DNA from: a virus
Length of the DNA: 64,000 bases
Reading direction: 5' to 3' (one strand)
IMG/VR virus record: IMGVR_UViG_3300043410_001892
Coordinates: 1 to 64,000 of that record
Made by a program: the position numbers and the translations under genes. Numbering within the stretch: position 1 is the stretch's first letter; each line of letters begins with the position of its first letter. Of this stretch, positions 29,974 through 37,099 are shown in pieces. The notes beneath the pieces are model-generated. The model did no database searches. It saw only the letters and a list, made by a program, of their open reading frames with translations, and had not been told where the DNA came from.

Positions 29974-30174
29974 ATGTATTATGATAAAACATTCAAAAAC
30001 AAATTAGCCGCTATGAGTTGGGAACAACTTGAAGCAATGTTTGAACAATACAGTGAAATGGAATCAAGATCAGTTCTCGATGAGATCAAGTTAGAAATGA
30101 TCGCACATGAACTCGATGCACGCGAAGCTGACGAAGACTTAAAATGGGAGTGTTATAATGTTTACGGATACTAA
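29974..30174 (+). CDS. small helical protein, LAAMS family copy 1
   Basis: 66 aa. FKNKLAAMSWEQLEAMFEQY, DEIKLEMIAHELDAREAD. Paralog of 33457-33681. Function unknown. Confidence 0.75.
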   Translation: MYYDKTFKNKLAAMSWEQLEAMFEQYSEMESRSVLDEIKLEMIAHELDAREADEDLKWECYNVYGY

Positions 30175-30493
30175 TCCTATGAGCAATGATGACATTGCGT
30201 GTAGCTTACATGAAATGTTAGAGACCCTGAACGACGTGCATGATACGCTTATTGGCGGAACTAACGACGAGCTTATCAGATCTATCAAAAAAGCAAAATG
30301 GTCAATATCACACGCACTGTATAACATACACAAAGAAGTTGAGTCGCGTATTATACGCGAGTCATACGAGGACGGTGTATGTCCAGACTGCGGCGATGCT
30401 ATTCCAACTGACGTAGAACACGAGGCAGCGTGTACAAACTGTGGCCATGTGTTTTACGATCCAAGACTAAACAAAGGCGATGAAATGATTTAA
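30158..30493 (+). CDS. zinc-ribbon protein
   Basis: 111 aa. A helical N-terminal two thirds, then CPDCGDAIPTDVEHEAACTN and CGHVF: two CxxC knuckles 19 residues apart, a classical zinc ribbon. It may bind nucleic acid or protein. Begins 17 bases inside the previous gene. Confidence 0.75.
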   Translation: MFTDTNPMSNDDIACSLHEMLETLNDVHDTLIGGTNDELIRSIKKAKWSISHALYNIHKEVESRIIRESYEDGVCPDCGDAIPTDVEHEAACTNCGHVFYDPRLNKGDEMI

Positions 30494-30500
30494 ATATCAT

Positions 30501-30535
30501 TTGCAATCCAGCGCATATGGCGTTATACTATGCGC
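30501..30535 (+). promoter_or_regulatory. class II promoter (GCGCATA dyad)
   Basis: TTGCAA, 17 bp, TATACT (30524-30529); arms GCGCATA/TATGCGC. Drives 30563. Confidence 0.8.
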
Positions 30536-30562
30536 TTACTAACAACAACTATGGAGCAACAC

Positions 30563-30838
30563 ATGGGCTTACTATTAGCAGAGGTGGCTGCTGATCGTAT
30601 AAAAAATACGATTTGCGATGTTTACATATCTACTGGATTAGCAGAAAGCGATGAACAAGCAGTTTCATGGATTGTAGCTGACCTCATTCATTATTGCAAA
30701 GCTAATAACTTGAGTTTGAATTCAGTGTATAAAGAAGCTAGACACTTTGTGGCTGAGGATTTATCGTCAGACGCTGAACTTGTCAATCTCATAAATGACC
30801 GTATCCATCAGAACCAATTATTAAAAGGTAACGTATGA
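30563..30838 (+). CDS. hypothetical helical protein
   Basis: 91 aa from the ATG behind TATGGAGCAACAC. AAD.RIKNTICDVYISTGLAE, WIVADLIHYCKANNLSLNSV. Looks all-helical. ATGA-coupled onward. Confidence 0.7.
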   Translation: MGLLLAEVAADRIKNTICDVYISTGLAESDEQAVSWIVADLIHYCKANNLSLNSVYKEARHFVAEDLSSDAELVNLINDRIHQNQLLKGNV

Positions 30839-31071
30839 ATAAAAAACAGCTTGCGTTAAAGATAATTGAAAAGCTCATTGAGCTTAAGATCGATTTTAGT
30901 TACACTGGCCGAACTGTACTTGTAAACGATCCAGTGATGATTGGTTCTGACGATCTTGGCGATATTGTTATTACGGATAGCAATGTGTACTTTGACGAAT
31001 GGGATTCAGAATACACTGTTAACAATGAGGAAGACCTTAAACGTATCTACCTATTGTGGGATGAAGACTGA
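30835..31071 (+). CDS. hypothetical protein
   Basis: 78 aa. Basic helical start NKKQLALKIIEKLIELKIDF, then strands and an acidic end. No family recognised. Confidence 0.7.
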   Translation: MNKKQLALKIIEKLIELKIDFSYTGRTVLVNDPVMIGSDDLGDIVITDSNVYFDEWDSEYTVNNEEDLKRIYLLWDED

Positions 31072-31083
31072 TACAAATACCAT

Positions 31084-31112
31084 TTGCAATTCCAAAATAT
31101 GTTTGCTATAAT
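31084..31112 (+). promoter_or_regulatory. class I promoter
   Basis: TTGCAA, 17 bp, TATAAT (31107-31112); ATATTTTTT and ACGGAGCGC before ATG 31146. Confidence 0.85.
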
Positions 31113-31145
31113 ATATTTTTTAGTTAAGCAACAACGGAGCGCACA

Positions 31146-31421
31146 ATGCCAAAACAAGCTAAAGTTTACTCAGTAACAGCCTACGTTGATCGTACAGGCA
31201 AATCTTTAACTCATGTAGGCACGTTACCAGAACTAATTCAAATCCATTCTTACACATTGGAATGTGGCAAAAGTTGGGAACATGAAAAAGGTAACAAGAA
31301 GATCAACACCCAACCAAAAACTATCAAATCATTAGTTACTAACCTAACTAATGCCGTAAACAACAGCGCCGCAAATGGATATGCAGGCAGATCATATGAC
31401 TGGGAAGAAGTTGCACTTTAA
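31146..31421 (+). CDS. hypothetical protein
   Basis: 91 aa, basic. YSVTAYVDRTGKSLTHVGTL, CGKSWEHEKGNKKINTQPKT, TNLTNAVNNSAANGYAGRSY. This layout occurs in hypothetical proteins of other phages. Function unknown. Confidence 0.75.
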   Translation: MPKQAKVYSVTAYVDRTGKSLTHVGTLPELIQIHSYTLECGKSWEHEKGNKKINTQPKTIKSLVTNLTNAVNNSAANGYAGRSYDWEEVAL

Positions 31422-31444
31422 TTCAATAACTGCGGAGCGTATTT

Positions 31445-31567
31445 ATGAAACAATGGTTTAAAGAGTTTATCCACAACGTAATTGTTCACCCACTAATGAT
31501 GTTTATGCCAGCTAAGTATGGCAATCGTTTGCACAATGCCAACGCTAAGTGGACATTTGGAGATTAG
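31445..31567 (+). CDS. 40-residue conserved peptide
   Basis: Behind TGCGGAGCG. MKQWFKEFIHNVIVHPLMMF, then MPAKYGNRLHNANAKWTFGD. The pattern HN..vHP......p...g..lH..ta.w.f recurs in tiny proteins of other phages; function unknown. Confidence 0.7.
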   Translation: MKQWFKEFIHNVIVHPLMMFMPAKYGNRLHNANAKWTFGD

Positions 31568-31569
31568 TT

Positions 31570-31686
31570 ATGATCGCACAGTTTCTTGTATTTTTTGCAT
31601 CATTCATTAGCCTTGGCTACTTAATACTGTCGGTTATGATAGTGTCAGAGTATTATGAAAGACGGCGTGACAAGAATAAACGGTAG
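31570..31686 (+). CDS. 38-residue membrane peptide
   Basis: Two bases after the previous stop. One hydrophobic segment IAQFLVFFASFISLGYLILS and a basic tail ERRRDKNKR-like (YERRRDKNKR). Confidence 0.6.
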   Translation: MIAQFLVFFASFISLGYLILSVMIVSEYYERRRDKNKR

Positions 31687-31701
31687 CGATACAAAAACTG
31701 C

Positions 31702-31730
31702 TTGCATAATCGCAAGCAGTTTGCTATAAT
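31702..31730 (+). promoter_or_regulatory. class I promoter with CTGCTTGC dyad
   Basis: TTGCAT, 17 bp, TATAAT (31725-31730). Perfect arms CTGCTTGC (31699-31706) and GCAAGCAG (31713-31720) overlap the -35. Drives 31762. Confidence 0.85.
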
Positions 31731-31761
31731 TTGTTTTTTACACACAACACGCGGAGTAGTT

Positions 31762-32031
31762 ATGTTTTTGATTACAACAGCAAAGAAGTATCCAAAAAAT
31801 GTATTGCCATTGCTATTTAAGTTAAGGCTGTTTCACAAATTGCCCGGACGTACTAAGCTCATGAAGAGCGGCAGAATAATGCCAGTACCACGTAAAAACA
31901 GCCCTGTTTCACTCAACGATGTAAGGTTTATGGAGGAGGACCAACGAACTAAGAATTCTAATCATGTGTTTGAAATAATGTTCCGCATTGACCTGAGGAA
32001 ATGGAATGCAGATCGTAAGTCGAAAGTGTAA
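31762..32031 (+). CDS. basic hypothetical protein
   Basis: 89 aa from the ATG behind GCGGAGTAGTT. FLITTAKKYPKNVLPLLFKL, KSGRIMPVPRKNS, ending RKWNADRKSKV. Strongly basic. Overlaps the next gene by 26 bases. Confidence 0.7.
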   Translation: MFLITTAKKYPKNVLPLLFKLRLFHKLPGRTKLMKSGRIMPVPRKNSPVSLNDVRFMEEDQRTKNSNHVFEIMFRIDLRKWNADRKSKV

Positions 32032-32170
32032 GACTTGCAGAAACATATTTGGAGCTAGGCAAGCAGATGTTAAGCGAGGCTGGGCACTGTACTGTAGCAA
32101 GTCCTGTAAGGCCATCAAGCAAGAACAACAGACTGGACAATTCAAAAAACTTTTAAGAGGTGAATTATGA
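32006..32170 (+). CDS. 54-residue zinc-finger peptide
   Basis: RKCKTCRNIFGARQADVKRG, WALYCSKSCKAIKQ: CxxC and CxxxC spaced like a treble-clef zinc finger, the plan seen in many tiny phage proteins. Probably nucleic-acid binding. ATGA-coupled to the next gene. Confidence 0.75.
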   Translation: MQIVSRKCKTCRNIFGARQADVKRGWALYCSKSCKAIKQEQQTGQFKKLLRGEL

Positions 32171-32337
32171 GCGCGTATGAAGAACAAGGCTTTGCCAATC
32201 GTAAAGAATACTTAATTGACTTAGCAGATCAATATGGCGTTGATCAAGAAGACGTATTCATGTTAGCATCAGTGCTTGGCCCAAGCGAAGACTTTGATGG
32301 CTTAATTACTTCAATTGAAGATGAGTTGTGCTGCTAA
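32167..32337 (+). CDS. 56-residue acidic helical protein
   Basis: AYEEQGFANRKEYLIDLADQ, YGVDQEDVFMLASVLGPSED, ending EDELCC. The pattern 'fanr.dYL..La..yg......v..la..lG.sEdfDGLv..l' is known from small phage proteins; function unknown. Confidence 0.7.
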   Translation: MSAYEEQGFANRKEYLIDLADQYGVDQEDVFMLASVLGPSEDFDGLITSIEDELCC

Positions 32338-32465
32338 TGGCACAGGTAGTAGGCTATGTCCTATGGTTCACATTTTTGTTATTAGCCGGGTGGAAACTTG
32401 GAGGCGAAATACATGCACCTATTAAGCCTGACATTCACCCAAGGCACGTTGTAGCAGACAAGTGA
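32337..32465 (+). CDS. 42-residue membrane peptide
   Basis: TAATG-coupled. AQVVGYVLWFTFLLLAGWKL is one membrane helix; the His-containing tail HAPIKPDIHPRHVVADK follows. Confidence 0.6.
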   Translation: MAQVVGYVLWFTFLLLAGWKLGGEIHAPIKPDIHPRHVVADK

Positions 32466-32477
32466 TGCAAAAACTGC

Positions 32478-32506
32478 TTGCAATTCAGCAAGCAGTTTGC
32501 TATAAT
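32478..32506 (+). promoter_or_regulatory. class I promoter with CTGCTTGC dyad
   Basis: TTGCAA, 17 bp, TATAAT (32501-32506). The arms CTGCTTGC/GCAAGCAG are the same as at 31702. Drives 32540. Confidence 0.85.
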
Positions 32507-32539
32507 ATATTTTTTTAGTTAAGCAATGCGGAGCGCAAT

Positions 32540-32644
32540 ATGCAATCACTTTATAATGTTATGTTCCCTGAGGGGTACACAATTGGCCATGCTATCTTTG
32601 ATATCATTGCTACACTTATTCTTGTTTTAGTTTTCTTTCTTTAG
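32540..32644 (+). CDS. 34-residue membrane peptide
   Basis: Behind GCGGAGCGCAAT. MQSLYNVMFPEGYTIGHAIF then IIATLILVLVFFL, a C-terminal membrane helix. Confidence 0.6.
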   Translation: MQSLYNVMFPEGYTIGHAIFDIIATLILVLVFFL

Positions 32645-32654
32645 GAGCTTTACT

Positions 32655-33011
32655 ATGTTACATCAAACCAAAATTACTAAAAATATGCACGGCCAATGGG
32701 TTGCAACCTCTTATGTAACTATCGGCGGCAATCATGTGTTGACCCTAACAACTACAAGAACCTATTCCGGTTATGTAACGTCAAATGCTTCTGTGTCCGA
32801 ACACAAAGATGGCGTTCAAACACACATGATTTACCAAGACTATAGCAAACAACTAATGAAAGAAAAGTATGCGCGTGTGACTTCTAAGGTTGTCGAAACA
32901 CAACACATGATGGCGCTTGGCGATATGGATCGTTGTATTGAAGAAGCTCAAAAGATGTACGGTTACCCCGTAACTGTTGGCACTGAACACGAAGTGTTAG
33001 AGGTAGCATAA
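32655..33011 (+). CDS. hypothetical protein
   Basis: 118 aa behind TAGGAGCTTTACT. Beta-rich first half (WVATSYVTIGGNHVLTLTTT), helical second half. TAATG overlap with the next gene. No family recognised. Confidence 0.75.
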   Translation: MLHQTKITKNMHGQWVATSYVTIGGNHVLTLTTTRTYSGYVTSNASVSEHKDGVQTHMIYQDYSKQLMKEKYARVTSKVVETQHMMALGDMDRCIEEAQKMYGYPVTVGTEHEVLEVA

Positions 33012-33445
33012 TGGGTTACGTTGTAAAGATTGAAAAGTCTACAGCAGTTATTCCAAATGTCAATCGTACTATGATCTTAGACACTTGGAAGAACTTGAAC
33101 GCCCCCGAAAATGATCACATGAAGCGTGGGCAAAGTTTTAGCCGTAGTGGAGGGGTTGAATCAGTTACTAAGCACTATTCATGGCTACCTACACACTACG
33201 ACACAACAGTCAAGAGCATTGAAGACATGTTGGACTTGTTTGAGTTTTCTTACGAAGTTGATCCAATTACTAATGACATTGCAATTACGGGCTATGAAGC
33301 TAAAATGGGTCAGGAAGAGCTGTTCTTCCAGCGTGTATTCGATTTACTAACGGGTAAGATCTTCTGGCATGGTGAAGATGATAGCCGCTGGGTTTGGAAC
33401 TTTGGTAAGCTACCAAAGAATGGATCTTTCAACACTGAGATTTAA
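33011..33445 (+). CDS. hypothetical protein
   Basis: 144 aa. MILDTWKNLNAPENDHMKRG, YDTTVKSIEDMLDLFEFSYE, then HGEDDSRWVWNFGKLPKNGS. I know the 'G....f.W.f......' ending from proteins in other phages; no function known. Confidence 0.75.
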   Translation: MGYVVKIEKSTAVIPNVNRTMILDTWKNLNAPENDHMKRGQSFSRSGGVESVTKHYSWLPTHYDTTVKSIEDMLDLFEFSYEVDPITNDIAITGYEAKMGQEELFFQRVFDLLTGKIFWHGEDDSRWVWNFGKLPKNGSFNTEI

Positions 33446-33456
33446 CGGAGAGTATT

Positions 33457-33681
33457 ATGCACCCAAGACATAAAGCAACTAAGGCTCGATTAGCGGCAAT
33501 GAGCTATTCACAACTAGGTGTGTTTCACGAGCAGATTCATGCAAAAGGATCATTATCGGTTGATGATGTGATTGTGCTTGAATTGTTAGCACACGAACTC
33601 GATACTCGTGAAGACGAACTAACTGAACATCGCAGACGACACGTTGAGGAAGATTATGGATCATTTGATTGCGTACACTAA
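33457..33681 (+). CDS. small helical protein, LAAMS family copy 2
   Basis: 74 aa. ATKARLAAMSYSQLGVFHEQ, DDVIVLELLAHELDTREDEL. Same order as 29974-30174 (LAAMS..QL, then LE..AHELD.RE). Confidence 0.75.
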   Translation: MHPRHKATKARLAAMSYSQLGVFHEQIHAKGSLSVDDVIVLELLAHELDTREDELTEHRRRHVEEDYGSFDCVH

Positions 33682-33847
33682 GAACTATGTTAAAGAACAC
33701 GGATTATTGAATTCGTTCTTTGTATTTTGGGCACTTGCTATTATAACGGCAGCAACGATAAAACTGCTAGGGTTTAAAGGCATTATGCTTATTACTGGCC
33801 TTGTGCTTTTGTCCACATTGCTTATCTACGTTGAAGATAAGAAATAA
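33656..33847 (+). CDS. membrane protein
   Basis: 63 aa from ATG 33656 with GAGGAAG upstream (the TTG at 33644 is rejected). Two hydrophobic segments, FFVFWALAIITAATIKLLGF and IMLITGLVLLSTLLIYV. Overlaps the previous gene by 26 bases. Confidence 0.7.
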   Translation: MDHLIAYTKNYVKEHGLLNSFFVFWALAIITAATIKLLGFKGIMLITGLVLLSTLLIYVEDKK

Positions 33848-33854
33848 TTATCAT

Positions 33855-33890
33855 TTGACTATCAGCGTGTATTAGTTTATAATACACGCT
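33855..33890 (+). promoter_or_regulatory. class II promoter (AGCGTGTATT dyad)
   Basis: TTGACT, 17 bp, TATAAT (33878-33883). Arms AGCGTGTATT (33864-33873) and AATACACGCT (33881-33890), 10 perfect pairs. Drives 33922. Confidence 0.8.
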
Positions 33891-33921
33891 TTTTTTTAGG
33901 TTCGCAACATTAGAGGTTTTT

Positions 33922-34071
33922 ATGACTATTGAAGAGCAAGTATTAGAAATGCTTACAAGTGCGTCGTTTGAAGTTTGGTATGAAACAGAGTTTATGGACT
34001 TTGTTGAAGGCGAGAAAGGAGCCCCAAGTAAACAGCAAGTATTGGAGTTTATTAAATCTCATGTCAACTAA
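33922..34071 (+). CDS. 49-residue hypothetical protein
   Basis: Behind AGAGG. TIEEQVLEMLTSASFEVWYE, then EKGAPSKQQVLEFIKSHVN. Helical. Overlaps the next gene by 11 bases. Confidence 0.65.
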   Translation: MTIEEQVLEMLTSASFEVWYETEFMDFVEGEKGAPSKQQVLEFIKSHVN

Positions 34072-34213
34072 CAAATACATCACATATTATCCTAACGGCA
34101 TATATCTTCAATGGGAATGGCATTTAAATTGGGTATGCCACCGGTACTATGGCCCGCAAGATAATCGCGGCAACTGGTACATACATGGCGTGCGTGTTGC
34201 ACACAATGTTTAA
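34061..34213 (+). CDS. HRYYGP-family protein, N-terminal half lost
   Basis: 50 aa. STNKYITYYPNGIYLQWEWH, LNWVCHRYYGPQDNRGNWYI, HGVRVAHNV. The HRTNGPA half-repeat is missing and IK is replaced by RVAHNV. Confidence 0.7.
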   Translation: MSTNKYITYYPNGIYLQWEWHLNWVCHRYYGPQDNRGNWYIHGVRVAHNV

Positions 34214-34236
34214 GTTTTTACTCAATAAAACACAGT

Positions 34237-34330
34237 GAATATCAGCTGTTTAAGCGTGTTATTATATTTTTTAATGCTACACTGTAGCTAAAAATAAAAC
34301 GCGCTAAACAGCAAACAAATGGAGACATAA
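34237..34330 (+). promoter_or_regulatory. HRYYGP-array leader repeat, copy 2
   Basis: GAATATCAGCTGTTTAAGCG at the start, GCTACACTGTAGC in the middle, AAAACGCGCTAAACAGC near the end. The central hairpin differs from copy 1 (GCTATGCTATAGC) but still pairs. Immediately upstream of the 25-gene array. Confidence 0.65.
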
Positions 34331-34483
34331 ATGAAATACCTATCGAACAAATCATGGTACGGTATATGGTACGATGAAAATGGAAACTATCATAGATACT
34401 ATGGTCCTGCATTTACGGTATTTGATCCTAACATAATGGAAGTTGTAGGTCGATGGCGATTACATGGAGACTTTATTAAATGA
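34331..34483 (+). CDS. HRYYGP-family protein, short
   Basis: 50 aa behind TGGAGACATAA. WYGIWYDENGNYHRYYGPAF, then EVVGRWRLHGDFIK. Only the second half-repeat. First gene after the leader; resembles 35008. Confidence 0.75.
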   Translation: MKYLSNKSWYGIWYDENGNYHRYYGPAFTVFDPNIMEVVGRWRLHGDFIK

Positions 34484-34683
34484 CACCTAATAGAGAGCGA
34501 ACTAAAGGTGATAACGGTTATGTATATGTAGTCAACGACAAGTATCATCGAGCCAATGGACCGGCCCTTAACTTTGACGACAGAGATTGGAGTTGGTGGT
34601 TACATAATCGCTTGCATAGATATTACGGATCTGCAATAAGTAAGGGAGAACAATGGCATCTCCATGGTCGAGAAATTAAATGA
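34480..34683 (+). CDS. HRYYGP-family protein
   Basis: 67 aa, ATGA-coupled. YHRANGPALNFDDRDWSWWL, HNRLHRYYGSAISKGEQWHL, HGREIK. HRYYGP is HRYYGS. Confidence 0.8.
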   Translation: MTPNRERTKGDNGYVYVVNDKYHRANGPALNFDDRDWSWWLHNRLHRYYGSAISKGEQWHLHGREIK

Positions 34684-34844
34684 TTAAACATTGTAAAAGT
34701 GATGCGATAAAAACTAACGGTCCCTCTATTCGTACAGCTACCGGAAGCTGGTGGTGGATTAATGAAGACGTTTATGGCCACAGGTATTATGGGCCGTATA
34801 ACCATCGAGGCGAATGGCGAATACATGGGAGACTAATTAAATGA
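34680..34844 (+). CDS. HRYYGP-family protein
   Basis: 54 aa, ATGA-coupled. AIKTNGPSIRTATGSWWWIN, EDVYGHRYYGPYNHRGEWRI, HGRLIK. First HR is IK. Confidence 0.75.
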   Translation: MIKHCKSDAIKTNGPSIRTATGSWWWINEDVYGHRYYGPYNHRGEWRIHGRLIK

Positions 34845-35011
34845 TTGACGAAGAACATCGTGTAAATGGTGAGTTGCATAGACCCAATGGCCCTGCGCGT
34901 ATATGGTCTACTGGTGTAAAGGCCTGGTTCTTATTTGGCAAGTATCATAGATATTACGGCCCGTCAAGTACCAACGGCCACTGGCGAATTCATAATAGGT
35001 TTATTAAATGA
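34841..35011 (+). CDS. HRYYGP-family protein
   Basis: 56 aa, ATGA-coupled. ELHRPNGPARIWSTGVKAWF, LFGKYHRYYGPSSTNGHWRI, HNRFIK. Close to 20658 in the middle (PAR.W..GV.AW.LFG.YHRYYGP). Confidence 0.8.
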   Translation: MIDEEHRVNGELHRPNGPARIWSTGVKAWFLFGKYHRYYGPSSTNGHWRIHNRFIK

Positions 35012-35193
35012 TTGAAACTACATGGCGTAACACAACTGGTAAAGTTCATAGATACTATGGCTACTCTTTCTATATGAATGACCCTATGACATTTGAAGTT
35101 GTAGGCTATTGGTTTTTAGACGGCCAACTGATTAAACATGAAAAAGTAGGTATGCTTAGTAGACCAACTAGAAAGAAATTTCTAATTAGGTAA
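35008..35193 (+). CDS. HRYYGP-family protein, half unit with new tail
   Basis: 61 aa. NTTGKVHRYYGYSFYMNDPM, EVVGYWFLDGQLIKHEKVGM, then a basic tail SRPTRKKFLIR. Only the second half-repeat. The following 33 bases before the next gene contain TATAAT but no convincing -35. Confidence 0.7.
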   Translation: MIETTWRNTTGKVHRYYGYSFYMNDPMTFEVVGYWFLDGQLIKHEKVGMLSRPTRKKFLIR

Positions 35194-35226
35194 ATTAGAT
35201 AAACACGATAATATAATTGGATTAAA

Positions 35227-35442
35227 ATGATACAACGAGAAGAAACGGATGAGTGTATTTCGTATCGATTAGATACTCGATTACATCGAACTAATGGTCC
35301 AGCTTTGATTGGGAAGGGCAAAGAATATGGTTGTATTACTTGTTGGTATTTACGAGGTAATGAACACCGATACTACGGACCAAGTTCACATCTTAGTTAT
35401 TGGGTAATAAACGGCCGAGTGATTAAATATGAATCAAGATAG
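35227..35442 (+). CDS. HRYYGP-family protein
   Basis: 71 aa. LHRTNGPALIGKGKEYGCIT, CWYLRGNEHRYYGPSSHLSY, WVINGRVIK then YESR. Runs 14 bases into the next gene. Confidence 0.75.
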   Translation: MIQREETDECISYRLDTRLHRTNGPALIGKGKEYGCITCWYLRGNEHRYYGPSSHLSYWVINGRVIKYESR

Positions 35443-35611
35443 ATTTGAATATCGAATAGACGGTAAGTTGCATCGACCTAATGGCCCAGCGATATCTTTT
35501 AGAGAATCTAACTACTGTCAATGGTACTTAAATGGTAAGGTTCACCGATACTACGGGTCGGTGGTAGCTGATTCAGATGATTGGGTAATACATGGGCGTA
35601 GGGTTAAATGA
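35429..35611 (+). CDS. HRYYGP-family protein
   Basis: 60 aa. LHRPNGPAISFRESNYCQWY, LNGKVHRYYGSVVADSDDWV, IHGRRVK. Its stop overlaps the 6-codon frame at 35608. Confidence 0.75.
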   Translation: MNQDRFEYRIDGKLHRPNGPAISFRESNYCQWYLNGKVHRYYGSVVADSDDWVIHGRRVK

Positions 35612-35628
35612 CAAGACAAAAAATATGA
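35608..35628 (+). CDS. 6-codon coupling mini-ORF
   Basis: ATG ACA AGA CAA AAA ATA TGA: begins in the AAATGA stop overlap of the previous gene and ends in an ATGA overlap with the next start at 35625. No Shine-Dalgarno precedes 35625, so this frame may pass ribosomes on. Confidence 0.35.
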   Translation: MTRQKI

Positions 35629-35843
35629 TAACAGTATTAAAGCAAGTTTCTTCTAGTGGCAATATCGAATATTATGATGCTGATACTGTTCAACATAGAT
35701 CTAACGGCCCTGCTGTATATTGGGAAAAATCTAGAGAGTGGATGTGGTTTTGGTTTTTGCATGGAAAGAGACATCGATACTATGGCCCATCAAACGATGA
35801 TGGAGAATGGTACTTACACGGTAAAAAAATAAAAGCAATATGA
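35625..35843 (+). CDS. HRYYGP-family protein
   Basis: 72 aa. VQHRSNGPAVYWEKSREWMW, FWFLHGKRHRYYGPSNDDGE, WYLHGKKIKAI. ATG 35625 chosen; 35592 is in frame but lies inside the previous gene. Confidence 0.7.
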   Translation: MITVLKQVSSSGNIEYYDADTVQHRSNGPAVYWEKSREWMWFWFLHGKRHRYYGPSNDDGEWYLHGKKIKAI

Positions 35844-36031
35844 TTATGAAAGAACACGCGCCAGGCGGGGTTAAGTACACGTTAACTGGCAGACCTCATC
35901 GACCTAATGGACCTGCGTTCATAGGTGATTATAATGCAGAGCCTTGGTATTTGTATGGCAAACGTCATCGGTATTACGGACCGGCGTTGTACAAAAATGA
36001 ATGGCGGATACATGGGGAGTTTATTAAATGA
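35840..36031 (+). CDS. HRYYGP-family protein
   Basis: 63 aa, ATGA-coupled. PHRPNGPAFIGDYNAEPWYL, YGKRHRYYGPALYKNEWRIH, GEFIK. Pair with the next gene: shared REYAAGG.KYTLNG-like start and PNGPAF.GDYN.EPWYL. Confidence 0.8.
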   Translation: MIMKEHAPGGVKYTLTGRPHRPNGPAFIGDYNAEPWYLYGKRHRYYGPALYKNEWRIHGEFIK

Positions 36032-36231
36032 TTAAACGAGAATACGCAGCAGGCGGGTTTAAGTACACGTTAAATGGCAAACTTCATCAACCCAATGGAC
36101 CTGCGTTCGTGGGTGATTATAATTCGGAGCCTTGGTATTTGTTTGGTAGGTGTCACAGATATTATGGACCGGCTGTAATAAGGAGGAATGGCGGCTTTAC
36201 TTGGTTCATACATGGAAGTAGTATAAAATGA
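36028..36231 (+). CDS. HRYYGP-family protein
   Basis: 67 aa. LHQPNGPAFVGDYNSEPWYL, FGRCHRYYGPAVIRRNGGFT, WFIHGSSIK. Recent duplicate of 35840 with an insertion (RRNGGFT) in the second half. Confidence 0.8.
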   Translation: MIKREYAAGGFKYTLNGKLHQPNGPAFVGDYNSEPWYLFGRCHRYYGPAVIRRNGGFTWFIHGSSIK

Positions 36232-36422
36232 TTAAACGAAACGAATATGAATATACTGTTGAATACACGTTAAATCGACAGTTGCATCGACCTAATGGAC
36301 CTGCATTTGAAAGAGCAGATGGATTTTGGATTTGGTGGTTACATGGAAGAGTGCATCGATATTATGGTCCAAATCAATACAAAGTAGAAAAATGGTATCT
36401 ACATGGGAATATGATAAAATGA
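36228..36422 (+). CDS. HRYYGP-family protein
   Basis: 64 aa. LHRPNGPAFERADGFWIWWL, HGRVHRYYGPNQYKVEKWYL, HGNMIK. ATGA-coupled both sides. Confidence 0.8.
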   Translation: MIKRNEYEYTVEYTLNRQLHRPNGPAFERADGFWIWWLHGRVHRYYGPNQYKVEKWYLHGNMIK

Positions 36423-36655
36423 TTAAAAGAACATTAGAATGGTTTAGATCACTAGGTAGTAATCGTTTTAAAATTAGAAGGAAATCTGATAGTAGCATGG
36501 AACTACATTGTACTAATGGTCCAGCTATAGATTTCCGTGATAACGAATGGGTATGGCGATTACACGGTTTACGACATCGATACTACGGTCCATCTGACAA
36601 GTTTGGAAGCACTGCGTTTTGGTTTATACATGACGAGTATATCAAACATGACTAA
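36419..36655 (+). CDS. HRYYGP-family protein, extended N-terminus
   Basis: 78 aa. About 20 extra basic residues (RTLEWFRSLGSNRFKIRRKS) precede LHCTNGPAIDFRDNEWVWRL, HGLRHRYYGPSDKFGSTAFW, FIHDEYIKHD. HR is HC in the first repeat. Confidence 0.75.
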   Translation: MIKRTLEWFRSLGSNRFKIRRKSDSSMELHCTNGPAIDFRDNEWVWRLHGLRHRYYGPSDKFGSTAFWFIHDEYIKHD

Positions 36656-36872
36656 TGATTTAGATCACTTAGCGATAACATCAGATCTCCCTATACATCA
36701 AAGTTATACTGATGGAGTTCGACACCGAACTAATGGACCTGCTGTTGTGTACAGTGCCAACCGATTTGTTTGGTTTCTCAATGACCAATGTCATAGATAC
36801 TACGGCCCAGCTAATCATTTAAGGAATTGGTTTTTTCACGGTGAATTTATACATAAGGAACCTACACTATGA
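36648..36872 (+). CDS. HRYYGP-family protein
   Basis: 74 aa from ATG 36648, overlapping the previous stop by 8 bases. VRHRTNGPAVVYSANRFVWF, LNDQCHRYYGPANHLRNWFF, HGEFIHKEPTL. Confidence 0.8.
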   Translation: MTNDLDHLAITSDLPIHQSYTDGVRHRTNGPAVVYSANRFVWFLNDQCHRYYGPANHLRNWFFHGEFIHKEPTL

Positions 36873-37099
36873 TGTCTCAAGAAGATGGTAAAGTTGTATA
36901 TCGATCAGAAGAAGGCGAGTTGCATAGAGTAAATGGGCCAGCAGTTATACATCTCGATACACTTGCTGGCCCTGTAGAATACGGTAAGGGCTATTGGTGG
37001 TGTAATGGCATGTGGCATAGATATTACGGACCAAGAGACCCTCTTGGATCATGGTACTTACATAACAAAGGAATTAAAAGGCATCCTTTCTATGGCTAA
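36869..37099 (+). CDS. HRYYGP-family protein
   Basis: 76 aa. LHRVNGPAVIHLDTLAGPVE, YGKGYWWCNGMWHRYYGPRD, SWYLHNKGIK then RHPFYG. A longer linker between the two half-repeats than usual. Confidence 0.8.
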   Translation: MMSQEDGKVVYRSEEGELHRVNGPAVIHLDTLAGPVEYGKGYWWCNGMWHRYYGPRDPLGSWYLHNKGIKRHPFYG

